Part shown: positions 18,923 to 30,875 of the stretch, in pieces
Layout of the letters: each line of letters opens with the position of its first letter
Position numbering within the stretch: position 1 is the first letter of the stretch
Assembly (NCBI GenBank): GCA_902614915.1
Contig: CACMMX010000006.1
Coordinates: forward strand, 20,267-84,266
Length of the DNA: 64,000 bases
Reading direction: 5' to 3'
Source: an uncultured Cryomorphaceae bacterium
Lineage (GTDB): Bacteria; Bacteroidota; Bacteroidia; Flavobacteriales; Schleiferiaceae
Notes under the pieces: model-generated
What the model saw: the letters and a program-made list of their open reading frames with translations, nothing else
What the model was told of the DNA's origin: nothing
The model's database searches: none
Position numbers and translations under genes: made by a program

Positions 18923-19120
18923 ATGAAAGTTAATTTTTATGTGGCCTGCAATAATACGGCAATCGCATATTCCCCACAAAACTTAAATAAGTTTTTTTCA
19001 TTCAATGAATTGTAACCATATTTTATGTTTGGGTACAATAGTAATCTAGCCTTATTGTGAAATCATTTTGATTGCGTAACTAAGGGTCTCCACGTACCTT
19101 TGCTTAATAAATATTAAAAG

Positions 19121-20035
19121 ATGAGTTTATTGACCGTTGGAACTATGGCGTATGATGCGATTGAAACGCCTTTTGGAAAAACAGACCGTATCCTTGGGGG
19201 CGCTGCAACATATATTGCCCTCTCAGCAAGCTATCATATGTCCAAAAGTAACATTGTTTCTGTTGTTGGTGAAGATTTTAAACAATCGCACTTAAATCTC
19301 TTGAAGTCTAAAGGTGTCGATTTAGAGGGTGTTCAGGTTATTAAGAACGGTAAGACTTTTTTTTGGAGTGGAAAGTATGATTTAGACATGAATACTCGCG
19401 ATACTATTGATACTCAATTAAATGTTCTAGCAGAATTTAATCCAATTCTTCCCGAGGTATATAAAGATGCTCAATACTTAATGCTTGGTAATTTGATGCC
19501 GTCCATTCAACAGCGAGTTCTTGACCAACTTCCTCAACGTCCTAAGCTGGTTGTATTGGATACCATGAATTTTTGGATGGATAATTTTTGGGAAGATCTT
19601 ATTGAAGCGCTCAAAGGAGTTGATGTGCTCACGATAAATGATGAAGAGGCTAGACAATTATCAGGTGAATATAGTCTTGTTGAAGGAGCCAAGAAAATAA
19701 TGGCAATGGGACCAAAATTTTTGATTATTAAGAAAGGCGAGCACGGCGCATTGCTTTTCCATGAAGACCAAATTTTTAGTGCCCCTGCCTTACCGCTGGA
19801 ACAAGTTTTCGATCCAACGGGCGCTGGGGATACTTTTGCAGGCGGTTTTATTGGCTATTTGGCCAAGACGGACAACATCAGCTTTGAAAACATGAAACGT
19901 GCGGTAATATGGGGTTCAGTAATGGCTAGTTTTACTGTAGAGAAATTTGGAACCGAGCGTATTGCGGAACTAACCAATAATGACATTAATGAACGTTTAA
20001 AGAAATTTATGTCCTTGGTAAATGTAGATATTTAG
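19121..20035 (+). CDS. PfkB-family carbohydrate kinase
   Basis: FDPTGAGDTFAGGFIGYLA signature. Confidence 0.92.
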   Translation: MSLLTVGTMAYDAIETPFGKTDRILGGAATYIALSASYHMSKSNIVSVVGEDFKQSHLNLLKSKGVDLEGVQVIKNGKTFFWSGKYDLDMNTRDTIDTQLNVLAEFNPILPEVYKDAQYLMLGNLMPSIQQRVLDQLPQRPKLVVLDTMNFWMDNFWEDLIEALKGVDVLTINDEEARQLSGEYSLVEGAKKIMAMGPKFLIIKKGEHGALLFHEDQIFSAPALPLEQVFDPTGAGDTFAGGFIGYLAKTDNISFENMKRAVIWGSVMASFTVEKFGTERIAELTNNDINERLKKFMSLVNVDI

Positions 20036-20188
20036 TTGTATGCGTATCCTATAAAATCATTAAAAGTTAACGTGGTTAAGCCAGCTTGTTCATTGATAGG
20101 CATACCAAGTAGAAATATTTCTTTTTAACTAGAGATTTTATTTTACCTTTCTTTATCATTGCCGTATAAAATCTAAACCGTTCAGTTT

Positions 20189-20641
20189 TTGGAACAAACG
20201 ATAACAATTAAAAAAGATCCTATTTGGCTTGTCTATATTGGTGTGATTTTAACATTGATAGGTTCATTGAGTTTTGTACCGGCTAATCCAACCTATTGGT
20301 CGTGGGAAACCATATCGGATATTTTGTTTATTGCTTTTGTTTTTGGCTCAATTATATTAATAGTTTGCTCTCAAAAAATAGGTTGGAGGTTGACTCTTGA
20401 GGGTAATGTATTGTATTACCAAAAATTTGATTTATACTCTTCTTGGAAAAAACGTCGATCAAGAGAATTTTCGTTGCCAATTGAAAAGATTACCTCTGCG
20501 GTGATTAAAAAAAATGTGATTCAAATTAAGTACAAATCTAATCGAGAGTTAAAGTTTAATATTCTAGGAATGCAAATGGGTGCATTTTCAAGACTTCATA
20601 CGTTTTTAAATGCTCTTGCAAAAAGTTTACAGGCCCCCTAA
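20189..20641 (+). CDS. Hypothetical membrane protein (TTG start)
   Basis: ORF with two hydrophobic N-terminal segments; no family recognised. Confidence 0.6.
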   Translation: MEQTITIKKDPIWLVYIGVILTLIGSLSFVPANPTYWSWETISDILFIAFVFGSIILIVCSQKIGWRLTLEGNVLYYQKFDLYSSWKKRRSREFSLPIEKITSAVIKKNVIQIKYKSNRELKFNILGMQMGAFSRLHTFLNALAKSLQAP

Positions 20642-20675
20642 ACGTGTGCTGTACACCGACTAAAAAACATTTACG

Positions 20676-21074
20676 ATGGAACGAAGTCTTTTGATAGCTA
20701 TAGATTTTGATGGAACAATAGTAGAGGATGCCTTTCCAAGGATAGGCAAACGAAAACCGTTCGCCATTGAGACAATTAAGATGCTTCAAGATGATGGCCA
20801 TAGGATCATACTATGGACCTATAGGCATGGAAAACCCCTAAAAGAAGCCATTGAATTTTTAAAAGAATCAGGCATAGATTTATATGCTGTAAACAAGTCT
20901 TATCCAGAAGAACAAGATGAAATAAAAGGGTTTAGTCGCAAAATAAACGCAGATTTATTCATTGATGATAGAAATTTTGGTGGATTTCCAGGTTGGGGTG
21001 AGATTTATCAAAAATTAAGCAAAGACAAAACACAGCCTCAAAAGCCTAAATTAAGCTGGTTAAGGAGGTTATAA
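20676..21074 (+). CDS. HAD-superfamily hydrolase, BT_0820-like
   Basis: IAIDFDGTIVEDAFP ... FIDDRNFGGFPGW. Confidence 0.85.
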   Translation: MERSLLIAIDFDGTIVEDAFPRIGKRKPFAIETIKMLQDDGHRIILWTYRHGKPLKEAIEFLKESGIDLYAVNKSYPEEQDEIKGFSRKINADLFIDDRNFGGFPGWGEIYQKLSKDKTQPQKPKLSWLRRL

Positions 21075-21260
21075 ATATCTCTACGAATTAATTTAATCCT
21101 CAGAGTTCTCTAGAAAACTTTATATAATTACAAAAACGTTTAAGTTTAATCATATTCAAAGGATTTTAATAATTACCTTAATATATTTATCTCCTTCCCT
21201 AAGAAAAATCCCATTAAAATGTTGCGAGTTAACCAAAATTTAAGCCATAAATTATAATAG

Positions 21261-22067
21261 ATGAAACAGACAATAAACAAGATATCATTAATTGTATCAA
21301 TCTGTCTAATGGCAACTAGTTGTGTTCCGATAAAAAAAATGGTTTACCTACAATCAGAAAATGATTTTACGGACAAAGTTTTTGAATACAATAAAGCTGA
21401 ATATCGTCTTCAAGTAAATGACATAGTAGATGTTCAGGTTCGATCAATGAATGATGAGGCAAACAAGCTTTTTTCTGTTCAAATGCAGGGTGCAGGTCAA
21501 ACCGCACAAGCGGGTGTTCAGTCAGGGGGCGATTTGTACTACATGTCTGGGTATACAATTGACCAAGATGGTAATATAGAATTGCCATTCATGGATACTA
21601 TTCATGTATTGGGCTTAACACTTAAAGAAGCTCAGGCAGCTATAGATAAAAAAGTGTCGAAGCTTTTCAAAAATTACTTTCTTCAGGTCAAATTAGGTGG
21701 TATTAGGTTTAGTACTCTAGGCGAATTTAATAATGGTGGAAAACATGTTATTCTACAAAACCAAGCTACAATATACGAGGCCATATCTCTTGCGGGTGAT
21801 TTAACACCCCTTGCAAAAAGAGATGAAATTAGATTAATTCGTCAATATCCCGAGGGCACTAAGGTTCATACGATTAATCTTTTAGACCAAAGTATCATAG
21901 GTAGTCCTTTTTATTTTATTCAGCCTAGTGACGTTTTGTACGCTGAGCCTCTCCCTCAAAAAGCATATGGATTTGGTGTGACAGGGGCACAAACGATTAC
22001 TACTTTAGTGAGTGCATTAAGCAGTTCTTTAGCTTTATACCTTACAATAATTTCTTTGGGTCAATAA
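21261..22067 (+). CDS. Polysaccharide export outer-membrane lipoprotein (Wza/BexD-like)
   Basis: Lipobox TSCVPIKKMVYLQ; YRLQVNDIVDVQV, SLBB-like region, C-terminal hydrophobic segment. Confidence 0.88.
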   Translation: MKQTINKISLIVSICLMATSCVPIKKMVYLQSENDFTDKVFEYNKAEYRLQVNDIVDVQVRSMNDEANKLFSVQMQGAGQTAQAGVQSGGDLYYMSGYTIDQDGNIELPFMDTIHVLGLTLKEAQAAIDKKVSKLFKNYFLQVKLGGIRFSTLGEFNNGGKHVILQNQATIYEAISLAGDLTPLAKRDEIRLIRQYPEGTKVHTINLLDQSIIGSPFYFIQPSDVLYAEPLPQKAYGFGVTGAQTITTLVSALSSSLALYLTIISLGQ

Positions 22068-22195
22068 TAGTATTTGATCATTTGGAATAAAATGATAGAA
22101 TACATAGTGCGGAAATCTTACTGAATGACATTTTAAGAGAAAATGATTGGGCTTTAAAGTATAATTGATGATAAGATTTTTTAGAATCATAAAGA

Positions 22196-23512
22196 ATGTT
22201 TAAGTCTAAATCCGAAAATAAAAGAATCACTATTGTCGGCCTGGGATATGTAGGTTTACCTTTGGCTGTTGAGTTCGGAAAAAAATATAAGACAGTAGGT
22301 TTTGATATTGATATTGAACGAGTACAAGAATTAAAAAAAGGTCACGACCATACTCTTGAAATTGAAGCCAATACACTAAAGGAAGTAGTAACAGAAAACC
22401 TTATTGAACATGAAACCAATATTAAAGGCCTATATTTTACGTCAGATTCTAACGAAATAAAAGATTCAAACTTTTTTATTGTCACTGTTCCAACACCAAC
22501 GGATAAGAATAATCAGCCCGATTTAACCTCATTGCTCAGCGCTTCCAAAAACATTGGAAGAGTTTTAAAAAAGGGGGATTATGTCATTTATGAAAGTACA
22601 GTATATCCAGGTGTTACCGAAGAGGAATGTGTTCCAGTACTTGAGAAAACCTCAGGCTTAATCTTGAATGATGATTTTTTTGTTGGCTATTCTCCGGAAA
22701 GAATTAATCCCGGAGATAAAGAGAGGACCATAGCCAAAATACGCAAGGTGACCTCTGGATCAAATAAAGAAGCTGCTGAGGTAATAAACTCTTTGTATCA
22801 GGATATAATAGAAGCGGGCACTTATTTAGCGCCGTCTATAAAGGTTGCAGAAGCATCAAAATTGATAGAAAATTGTCAACGAGATATAAATATTGCCTTT
22901 ATAAACGAGCTGGCTAAGATTTTTAACAAGTTGAATATTGATACTCATTCTGTTTTGAAAGCTGCAGAAACTAAATGGAATTTTCTCCCGTTCAAACCAG
23001 GTTTAGTTGGAGGGCATTGCATAGGAGTTGATCCTTACTACCTTACGCAAAAAGCGCAGGATTCCGGGTATTACCCAGAAATTATTTTAGCTGCCCGCAG
23101 AATAAATGATTCTATGGGTTCTTTTGTTGCCTCCGAAATAGTAAAGAAAATGGTGCACAAAAACATCAATATAAAAGGTTCAAAAGCTTTGATTTTAGGC
23201 TTTTCGTTTAAAGAAAACTGCCCGGACATTAGAAATACAAGAGTTATAGACATTTATTGGGCATTAAAAGAATTTGGCCTAGATGTTATTATCTATGATC
23301 CTTGGGTAAATCAAGATGAAGTTGAACGAGTGTATGGCTTATCTATAGATACACACGCATCAGCATTAAACAACAATTATTCTACAATTATCCTTGCGGT
23401 TGGTCATGATCAGTTCAAAAAATTAAACTTAGAATCCGTCAAAAAGCAAAATTGTGTGGTATATGATATTAAAGGTTTTTATGACTTAGATAAGGTTGAT
23501 AAGAGGTTATAA
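22196..23512 (+). CDS. Nucleotide sugar dehydrogenase (TviB/WbpA/WbpO-like)
   Basis: [55 protein letters not shown]. Confidence 0.9.
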   Translation: MFKSKSENKRITIVGLGYVGLPLAVEFGKKYKTVGFDIDIERVQELKKGHDHTLEIEANTLKEVVTENLIEHETNIKGLYFTSDSNEIKDSNFFIVTVPTPTDKNNQPDLTSLLSASKNIGRVLKKGDYVIYESTVYPGVTEEECVPVLEKTSGLILNDDFFVGYSPERINPGDKERTIAKIRKVTSGSNKEAAEVINSLYQDIIEAGTYLAPSIKVAEASKLIENCQRDINIAFINELAKIFNKLNIDTHSVLKAAETKWNFLPFKPGLVGGHCIGVDPYYLTQKAQDSGYYPEIILAARRINDSMGSFVASEIVKKMVHKNINIKGSKALILGFSFKENCPDIRNTRVIDIYWALKEFGLDVIIYDPWVNQDEVERVYGLSIDTHASALNNNYSTIILAVGHDQFKKLNLESVKKQNCVVYDIKGFYDLDKVDKRL

Positions 23513-23578
23513 ATCTGTTATTTGGTAAATTATCGAAACGTAGAAACCAAAAAATAACTAATGTGAAATAATAACTAT

Positions 23579-24916
23579 ATGAAAATCACAGTAATAGGCA
23601 CTGGCTATGTAGGTTTAGTAACTGGGACATGTCTTTCGGACGTAGGTATCGAAGTAACTTGTATAGATATTGATCAGAAAAAAATAGACGGTTTAAAGAA
23701 TGGGGTTCTCCCAATTTACGAGCCAGGTTTAGCAGAAGTAGTCAAACGTAATTACAGTAAGGGACGTTTAAACTTTTCTACAAATTTAGGCGAGGCAATC
23801 CATGATTCACAGGCCGTATTTATTGCTGTGGGGACACCTCCTGGAAACGACGGCTCTGCGGATTTAAAGTATGTGTTGGCCGTTGCGGATGAGATTGGCA
23901 AGACAATGACGAATTACATGGTGGTAGTCACCAAATCAACAGTACCTGTGGGCACTTCAGAAAAAGTACGTCGTGCTATTACTAATGCCCTTGAGCTTCG
24001 CGATGTGGACTATAGTTTTGATGTGGCTTCAAATCCCGAATTTTTGAAGGAAGGTGCGGCAATTGAAGATTTTATGAAGCCGGATCGAATCGTGGTAGGC
24101 GTGGATAGTATAGAAGCGCGTAAAGTCATGGAGAGTATCTATCACCCTTTTACTTTAAACGGTCATCCGGTGATTTTTATGGATATACCTAGTGCAGAAA
24201 TGACTAAGTATGCTGCGAACGCCATGTTGGCCACGAAAATATCGTTTATGAATGATATTGCAAATCTTTGCGAGATGATGGGTGCAGATGTTAATAAGGT
24301 CAGAAAAGGTATAGGTTCGGATCCACGAATAGGCAACAAGTTTATCTATCCCGGTATTGGCTATGGCGGCTCCTGTTTTCCAAAAGACGTGAAGGCATTG
24401 GCTCGTATGGGACGAGAGAACGGCCATACTATGCGTATTTTAGAGGCTGTGGAAGCAGTAAATGATGATCAAAAGAGAGTGCTTTTCAATAAAATTAATA
24501 CCTACTTCGGTGGGGCGCTTAAAGGCAAGACCATAGCTTTTTGGGGCCTTTCGTTCAAGCCAAATACAGATGATATGCGTGAAGCACCCTCTTTAGTGTT
24601 GGCGAAGCTATTGTTGGATGCAGGTGCGCTTTTGAGAGTTTATGACCCTGTCGCCATGGAAGAAGCCAAGCAATACCTTGGAGACACTATAACGTATTGC
24701 GAGGAGGATATGGAAGCCGTTCAAGGAGCGGATGCCTTAGCGCTAATTACCGAATGGACAGAGTTTCGTGTTCCTAATTGGGAAAAAGTAGGACATGCTA
24801 TGAAAAAGAAGGTGATTTTTGATGGCCGAAACCTCTACCGCACAGAAATCGTCAGTGGTGCTGGATTTGAATATTATGGAATAGGAATGAGCGAGAACAT
24901 CGCAGAAAAATCATAA
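23579..24916 (+). CDS. ugd: UDP-glucose 6-dehydrogenase
   Basis: [49 protein letters not shown]. Confidence 0.93.
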   Translation: MKITVIGTGYVGLVTGTCLSDVGIEVTCIDIDQKKIDGLKNGVLPIYEPGLAEVVKRNYSKGRLNFSTNLGEAIHDSQAVFIAVGTPPGNDGSADLKYVLAVADEIGKTMTNYMVVVTKSTVPVGTSEKVRRAITNALELRDVDYSFDVASNPEFLKEGAAIEDFMKPDRIVVGVDSIEARKVMESIYHPFTLNGHPVIFMDIPSAEMTKYAANAMLATKISFMNDIANLCEMMGADVNKVRKGIGSDPRIGNKFIYPGIGYGGSCFPKDVKALARMGRENGHTMRILEAVEAVNDDQKRVLFNKINTYFGGALKGKTIAFWGLSFKPNTDDMREAPSLVLAKLLLDAGALLRVYDPVAMEEAKQYLGDTITYCEEDMEAVQGADALALITEWTEFRVPNWEKVGHAMKKKVIFDGRNLYRTEIVSGAGFEYYGIGMSENIAEKS

Positions 24917-24919
24917 ACA

Positions 24920-25909
24920 ATGCCTAGAGTACTCATTACAGGTGCTGCGGGGTTTCTTGGTTCACACCTATGTGATCGATTTATCGCAGAAGGAATGGAA
25001 GTTCTAGGGATGGATAATTTGATTACAGGGAATATGGATAATTTGGAGCACCTAATGGGCCATCCAAAATTCATTTTTTACAATAATGATATTAGTGATT
25101 ATGTTCACGTCCCAGGAAAATTAAACTATATTCTTCATTTTGCTTCTCCTGCCTCTCCAATAGATTACCTAAAAATCCCGATACAAACCTTAAAAGTAAG
25201 TTCCTTGGGGACTCACAACCTTCTTGGTCTAGCGATGCAGAAAAAGTCACGTATTTTAGTAGCATCGACGTCAGAAGTGTATGGAGATCCTTTGGTTCAT
25301 CCTCAAACCGAAGAGTATTATGGGAATGTCAATCCAGTAGGGCCAAGAGGAGTCTATGATGAAGCCAAGCGATTTATGGAAGCGATGACTATGGCTTATC
25401 ACACTTATCATGGTTTGGAAACACGTATTGGGCGAATTTTTAATACTTATGGGCCACGTATGCGATTGAACGATGGAAGAGTACTTCCTGCTTTTATTGG
25501 TCAAGCTTTACGAGGAGAAGACCTCACAATTTTTGGTGACGGATCGCAAACAAGATCGTTCTGTTATGTGGATGATTTAATAGAAGGGATTTATCGGTTA
25601 CTCTTGAGCGACCATGTCGATCCCGTAAATATTGGAAATCCACATGAGATAACTATTTCTGATTTTGCAGAGGAAATCATAAAGCTTACGGGTACCCAGC
25701 AAAAAGTGGTGTACAAACCATTACCTGTAAATGATCCCATGCAACGACAACCCGATATTAGCAAAGCAAAGTCTATATTGGATTGGGAACCCAAGGTAGT
25801 GCGGGCTAAAGGGTTAGAAAGAACCTATACGTGGTTTAAAAGCTTACCAGAGGAAAGGCTCTACAGAAAAGAACATAGGGACTTTACCGATTTTAGTAGG
25901 AGGAATTAA
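24920..25909 (+). CDS. uxs: UDP-glucuronate decarboxylase (UDP-xylose synthase), SDR family
   Basis: [47 protein letters not shown]; directly follows ugd. Confidence 0.9.
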   Translation: MPRVLITGAAGFLGSHLCDRFIAEGMEVLGMDNLITGNMDNLEHLMGHPKFIFYNNDISDYVHVPGKLNYILHFASPASPIDYLKIPIQTLKVSSLGTHNLLGLAMQKKSRILVASTSEVYGDPLVHPQTEEYYGNVNPVGPRGVYDEAKRFMEAMTMAYHTYHGLETRIGRIFNTYGPRMRLNDGRVLPAFIGQALRGEDLTIFGDGSQTRSFCYVDDLIEGIYRLLLSDHVDPVNIGNPHEITISDFAEEIIKLTGTQQKVVYKPLPVNDPMQRQPDISKAKSILDWEPKVVRAKGLERTYTWFKSLPEERLYRKEHRDFTDFSRRN

Positions 25910-25918
25910 AAATGTAAC

Positions 25919-25950
25919 AAGCAGACTCATTGAGTCTGCTTATTTATTTT
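25919..25950. terminator. Terminator between convergent uxs and cysN
   Basis: AAGCAGACTCA-T-TGAGTCTGCTT perfect 11-bp stem, followed by atttatttt. Confidence 0.85.
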
Positions 25951-25965
25951 GAATTAGGCAGAATC

Positions 25966-27243
25966 CTATCTTACCATCCCCGCTGCCACGGTCTCGTTAG
26001 TGCTCTCATCAACTAGAATAATTGAACCAGTCACTCTGTTCACATTATAGTCGTCTGCGAATAAAGGTTTGGTTGAACGGATTTTTACTCTTGCGATATC
26101 ATTCATTTTGATGTCTTTGTCCTCTTCTAATCGGTGTAGAGAATTGATATCCATCTTATATTGAATTTCGGTAATCATTGCGCGAGCCTCTGCGGTAGTA
26201 TGCTTAATCACGTATTTAGCTCTTGGTCGCGGAGGATTCGTATTTAACCAACACAACATTACATCAAGGTCTTGCTGACCTTCTGGTCTATTTTCCGAAC
26301 GAACCAAAATATCCCCTCTACTGATATCAATATCATCTTCTAATGTTATTGTAACACTTTGAGGTGGAAATGCTTCTTCTAGTTCTCCTGTGAGCGTATG
26401 GATTCCAGATATTTTACTTTCAAGTCCTGAGGGAAGGGCTACAACATTATCTCCTTTTTTAAAGACTCCACCAGCAACTCGTCCCGCATATCCGCGAAAA
26501 TCATGGTATTCGTCGCTGTGCGGTCGAATAACAGTCTGTACTGGGAACCTGCAATCTCTTAAGTTTTGATCGGAAGAGATATGCACTGTTTCTAGATTGT
26601 GCAGCAGCGTTCCGCCTTCATACCAATTCATGTTTTCACCTCGATTAACCACATTGTCGCCGTGAAGAGCAGAAATTGGTATAAATCGTACGTCTTTCAC
26701 GTTGAGTTTTGCGGCGAAATCAGTGTATTCTTTAACTACTTTATCATAAGCTTCTTGGCTGTAATCCACCAGATCCATTTTGTTGATACAAACAAAAACG
26801 TGTGGAATTTGAAGAAGTGAGGCAATAAACGTGTGCCGTTTGGTTTGCTCAATAACGCCATTTCTAGCGTCAACAAGAATGAGCGCAAGGTTCGCCGTTG
26901 AAGCACCTGTAACCATGTTACGAGTGTACTGAACGTGTCCAGGTGTATCGGCAATAATGAACTTGCGCTTTGGTGTAGCAAAATAACGGTAGGCCACATC
27001 AATGGTAATTCCTTGTTCGCGTTCATCTTTCAACCCATCTGTAAAGAGGCTGAGATCTACGTGTTCAAGCCCTTTTTTCTTTGAGGTTTGTTCAATCTGT
27101 TCAACTTGATCTTCAAAGATGCTCTTACTGTCGTATAGTAGGCGACCTATTAAAGTCGATTTTCCATCGTCTACACTTCCCGCGGTAGTGAAGCGAAGAA
27201 GCTCCATATCCAAATAACTCTGTGTATCGAAATTGTTTTCCAT
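25966..27243 (-). CDS. cysN: Sulfate adenylyltransferase subunit 1
   Basis: GSVDDGKSTLIGRLLYD; DTPGHVQYTRNM; NKMD. Confidence 0.96.
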   Translation of the reverse strand: MENNFDTQSYLDMELLRFTTAGSVDDGKSTLIGRLLYDSKSIFEDQVEQIEQTSKKKGLEHVDLSLFTDGLKDEREQGITIDVAYRYFATPKRKFIIADTPGHVQYTRNMVTGASTANLALILVDARNGVIEQTKRHTFIASLLQIPHVFVCINKMDLVDYSQEAYDKVVKEYTDFAAKLNVKDVRFIPISALHGDNVVNRGENMNWYEGGTLLHNLETVHISSDQNLRDCRFPVQTVIRPHSDEYHDFRGYAGRVAGGVFKKGDNVVALPSGLESKISGIHTLTGELEEAFPPQSVTITLEDDIDISRGDILVRSENRPEGQQDLDVMLCWLNTNPPRPRAKYVIKHTTAEARAMITEIQYKMDINSLHRLEEDKDIKMNDIARVKIRSTKPLFADDYNVNRVTGSIILVDESTNETVAAGMVR

Positions 27244-27266
27244 TGTCTTTTCTTCCTTGTTGAAAA

Positions 27267-28175
27267 TTAGAAATAACCCTGACGTTTTCTGTCTTCCATA
27301 GCGCTTTCACTTCTTTTATCATCTTCGCGGTTCCCTCTTTCTGTCTGGCGTGAAGAAGCTACTTCTTGAACGATTTTCTCTAAGGTATCGGCATCACTCT
27401 CCTGTCCCCCAGTAATTGTAATATCACCTAATGTTCGGAATCGTACCATCTTCATTTGAGGTTCATCTCCATCACGAAGGGTAATGTGCTCACTAACAGG
27501 AAGCCATGATCCGTTGCGCCAAATGACGTTGCGTTCCTTGGCAAAGTACAGTTCAGGAATAGCAATATTTTCTTGAAGTATATATTGCCAAACGTCCATC
27601 TCGGTCCAATTTGAAATAGGGAATACTCTGAAGTTTTCACCCATTCGCTTTTTACCATTGAACAGGTTCCAAAGCTCAGGACGCTGATTTTTCGGATCCC
27701 ATTGACCAAAATCATCGCGGTGAGAGAAAAATCGTTCTTTAGCTCTAGCCTTTTCCTCATCTCGTCTTGCTCCACCCATACAAGCATCAAAGTTATTTCG
27801 CTCAATCGTATCAAGAAGTGTCGTAGTCTGTAGTGAATTCCTAGATGCATTAAGCCCAGTTTCTTCTACTACAGCTCCTTCATCTATACTTTCTTGAACT
27901 GACCCCACTACTAATTGAACTCCCAAATCTTTGATAAGCTGGTTGCGGAATGCCATGGTTTCAGGGAAATTATGACCAGTATCAATATGTACAAAAGGAA
28001 ACGGGATTTTTGCTGGGAAGAATGCTTTACGAGCTAAATGCGCGACTACAATACTGTCTTTTCCTCCTGAAAACAGGATAGCAGGGTTATCAAATTGTGC
28101 AAAAACTTCTCTAATGACATAGATTGCTTCAGCTTCCAATTCTTCCAAATGTGTCAACGAATAATTATCTGACAT
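27267..28175 (-). CDS. cysD: Sulfate adenylyltransferase subunit 2
   Basis: LFSGGKDSIVVAHLARKAF; PFPFVHIDTGHNFPE. Confidence 0.96.
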   Translation of the reverse strand: MSDNYSLTHLEELEAEAIYVIREVFAQFDNPAILFSGGKDSIVVAHLARKAFFPAKIPFPFVHIDTGHNFPETMAFRNQLIKDLGVQLVVGSVQESIDEGAVVEETGLNASRNSLQTTTLLDTIERNNFDACMGGARRDEEKARAKERFFSHRDDFGQWDPKNQRPELWNLFNGKKRMGENFRVFPISNWTEMDVWQYILQENIAIPELYFAKERNVIWRNGSWLPVSEHITLRDGDEPQMKMVRFRTLGDITITGGQESDADTLEKIVQEVASSRQTERGNREDDKRSESAMEDRKRQGYF

Positions 28176-28176
28176 C

Positions 28177-28776
28177 TTAATCTAATTTGACATGTTTTAT
28201 AACGTAGGATACAACCATTTCAGTCGCTTTCTCAATACTCATTAGATGCGTTGGGACATCTAATTCAGGATTAGCTGGTTCCTCAAAAGGAGCGCTAACA
28301 CCTGTGAAATTACTAATCTTACCAGCTCGAGCCTTTGCATAAAGCCCTTTGACATCGCGCTGTTCACAAACCTCCAAAGGTGTACTAATGAAAATTTCCG
28401 AAAAGTCATTATCGGATGCAGAACGCACAAAATCTCGGTCTTTGGCATACGGGCTCACAAAAGCACTTAGTACGATGAGTCCTGCATCCTTCATCAAGGC
28501 ACTAACGTGAGCAATGCGTCGGATGTTTTCTTCTCTGGATTTATCGCTAAAATCTAAATCACTATTTAGTCCAGCACGAATATTATCACCGTCTAGAACG
28601 AATGTTTTAAAGCCTTTTTGATGCAATTCGCGTTCAACAGCAGATGCTACTGTACTTTTTCCGCTACCACTAAGTCCAGTGAACCATAAAACGTGCCCTT
28701 TATGTCCGTTTTGTTGCTCACGGTCTTTTTTGGAAACCGAGTGTTGATGAGGGATTATGTGTAGTTTTTCTCCCAC
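28177..28776 (-). CDS. cysC: Adenylylsulfate (APS) kinase
   Basis: LWFTGLSGSGKSTVASAVE; VLDGDNIRAGLN; GLYAKARAG. Confidence 0.96.
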   Translation of the reverse strand: MGEKLHIIPHQHSVSKKDREQQNGHKGHVLWFTGLSGSGKSTVASAVERELHQKGFKTFVLDGDNIRAGLNSDLDFSDKSREENIRRIAHVSALMKDAGLIVLSAFVSPYAKDRDFVRSASDNDFSEIFISTPLEVCEQRDVKGLYAKARAGKISNFTGVSAPFEEPANPELDVPTHLMSIEKATEMVVSYVIKHVKLD

Positions 28777-29037
28777 TAGCTGAACGCTTTTCTTGTTTAA
28801 GCGCGCAAGATGAAAATTCTATTAACTAAATCCTAATAGAAAGTGCCTAATAATGACATACACGACATAACTATTTATAGAATAAGCCATACAAGGCAGA
28901 AAAGTCATTTTACAGCGTTTAGTTTTGAATGCATTACCTTGTATCCTATCGCTTTCTGAAGATGATTTAACATCATCTGTAATAGATTAACTCTCAACAG
29001 TTTTATCTACTGTTTTGCCTAACTGAAGGATGTTACA

Positions 29038-30795
29038 TTATATTAACACCGATAATACAATGGAACTGTAAATGATTAGAATGGGGATGCCAATTTTCAA
29101 GAAATCTCGATTTGTATAATTTCCTGCCCCCATAACCATAAGATGAGTTTGATAGCTAGTAGGTGTAAGGAAGCTTCCACTTGCTGCAAACGCTATGGGC
29201 AAGAATACTTCGAGATGGGTTAACCCATAATGCTTCATTATAGCAACTCCAATAGGAAAAGAAACTGCGACTGCACTAACATTGGTCATAAAATTGGTAA
29301 ATAGTAAAGTAAGTGCAAACAGAATTAAAACTGCTAAGCGGCTGTTTTCCGGTAGAGTGATCATCTCTATAAAGTAACTTGCATGACCTCCTTCAACAAT
29401 TGCAGATCCGAATGCAACAGAAAGAACCAACAAAGCATAGAGCTGTATGTTAAATTCATTTTTTATTCGTTCGGCAAAAGTCAATCCGCATATGATTGCG
29501 CTTATAAGTATTACACCCAAGGTTAGTAATAAAGTCCATTTCATTAGTATGCCTAAAAGAATAATGATGATTAAGCTAGGCAAAAAGTACTTTTCACGTT
29601 TCAATTTTGAATGGGGTTTTCTCGCATGTGTTTCTATCGCTAATAAAGTTTGTTCTTTAGCATTTTTCTTATGAAAACTTGCACCGGTTGCAAGCAATAA
29701 TAAATCTCCAACTTGAAGAACTATTCTACCAATTTTCCCTTTAAGTGGCTTTCCTTCTCTTTGAACACCAATAATAACGGCGTCGTAACGTTCTCGGAAA
29801 TCAGTTTTTTTCAAAGGTCGACCAATTAAGTCAGAATTATTCGGAACAATAACTTCCAAAAGGTTAGATCTTCCTTCGACTTTAAATTTGGCCTCTACGC
29901 TTTTCAGACCACCAGGGAATTGATCTAAAAGCTCTTTAACATTTTCAATCCCACCAGTAAAATAAAGTATGTCATCGGCTTGTAAAATCTCTTCGGGATT
30001 AACAGGTGAAATGTACTTTTCTTTACGGTAAATTTCAACTAAAAAAAGATTGCTTAAGTTCCTAAGTCTAGCCCTCTTTACAGATTTCCCATCCATTGAT
30101 CCATTGGGTATAACTTTTAGTTCAGTTGTATAACTTCTTTCTGAAAGACTATTGAAAACTTTCGTTTTACCTCTTTTTTTGAGAAAAACAGGGGCCAATA
30201 GAACGCAGGCCACTAAAACACCAAAGGTTGCCAAAACACCTGGAATAAGGAAGTCAAAGAAATTAAATTCAGGAATGCCGTTTTCCATCATCATTCCATT
30301 GAGCACTAAGTTAGTGGAAGTACCAATAAGAGTTATGGTTCCACCAGCAACAGCAGCAAAAGAAACCGGTAATAAAAATAAACGCGAATTCCATCCTTTT
30401 TCTTTAGCCCTTGTTTTAATTCCAGGAATTAAAAGCGCAACAATTGGAGTATTGTTGACGATTGCGCTAAATAGAGCTGCAAATGTTGAAACAGAAAGTA
30501 GAAAACTCTTCTCGCTACCCCCAAGACTTTTCAATGCAAGATCAATCCGTACTTGTTTTTTTAAAACGTTTGTTAAGGCCACTAATGCCATTACCGAAAG
30601 TAAAGATGGGTTTACAGCAGCATTGTAGATATGTTTGATACCCATAAAGCCAGTAAGAAGAAGTGTTAAAACAGTAAAACCAAAAACGTGCATGGCTTTA
30701 TACTGACCCCATAATAATCCAATAACAATACAGAAAAAAGCTACTACGTATGTGTAATGGCTCAATTCGGGAGTGTATGGAAGTAAATCTATCAA
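29038..30795 (-). CDS. SLC13/DASS-family permease with two TrkA-C (RCK_C) domains, probable sulfate transporter
   Basis: Polytopic; NNTPIVALLIPG and TNVSAVAVSFPIGVAIM; RCK_C-like repeats; co-oriented with cysCDN. Confidence 0.88.
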   Translation of the reverse strand: MIDLLPYTPELSHYTYVVAFFCIVIGLLWGQYKAMHVFGFTVLTLLLTGFMGIKHIYNAAVNPSLLSVMALVALTNVLKKQVRIDLALKSLGGSEKSFLLSVSTFAALFSAIVNNTPIVALLIPGIKTRAKEKGWNSRLFLLPVSFAAVAGGTITLIGTSTNLVLNGMMMENGIPEFNFFDFLIPGVLATFGVLVACVLLAPVFLKKRGKTKVFNSLSERSYTTELKVIPNGSMDGKSVKRARLRNLSNLFLVEIYRKEKYISPVNPEEILQADDILYFTGGIENVKELLDQFPGGLKSVEAKFKVEGRSNLLEVIVPNNSDLIGRPLKKTDFRERYDAVIIGVQREGKPLKGKIGRIVLQVGDLLLLATGASFHKKNAKEQTLLAIETHARKPHSKLKREKYFLPSLIIIILLGILMKWTLLLTLGVILISAIICGLTFAERIKNEFNIQLYALLVLSVAFGSAIVEGGHASYFIEMITLPENSRLAVLILFALTLLFTNFMTNVSAVAVSFPIGVAIMKHYGLTHLEVFLPIAFAASGSFLTPTSYQTHLMVMGAGNYTNRDFLKIGIPILIIYSSIVLSVLI

Positions 30796-30818
30796 GCTAA
30801 TTTATTGAGTTCCTTGTC

Positions 30819-30862
30819 GACACTTTTTCATTGAAATTGAAAATCATATTTGAAAAAGTGTC
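30819..30862. other. 12-bp perfect inverted repeat (GACACTTTTTCA ... TGAAAAAGTGTC), 20-nt spacer
   Basis: Direct reading between the MraY-like stop and the permease start. Confidence 0.7.
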
Positions 30863-30875
30863 AAAATTTAAACAA

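Noticed and set aside
26599-28448. Overlapping ORFs within cysN/cysD/cysC
   Set aside because: Alternative-frame ORFs inside clearly identified genes.
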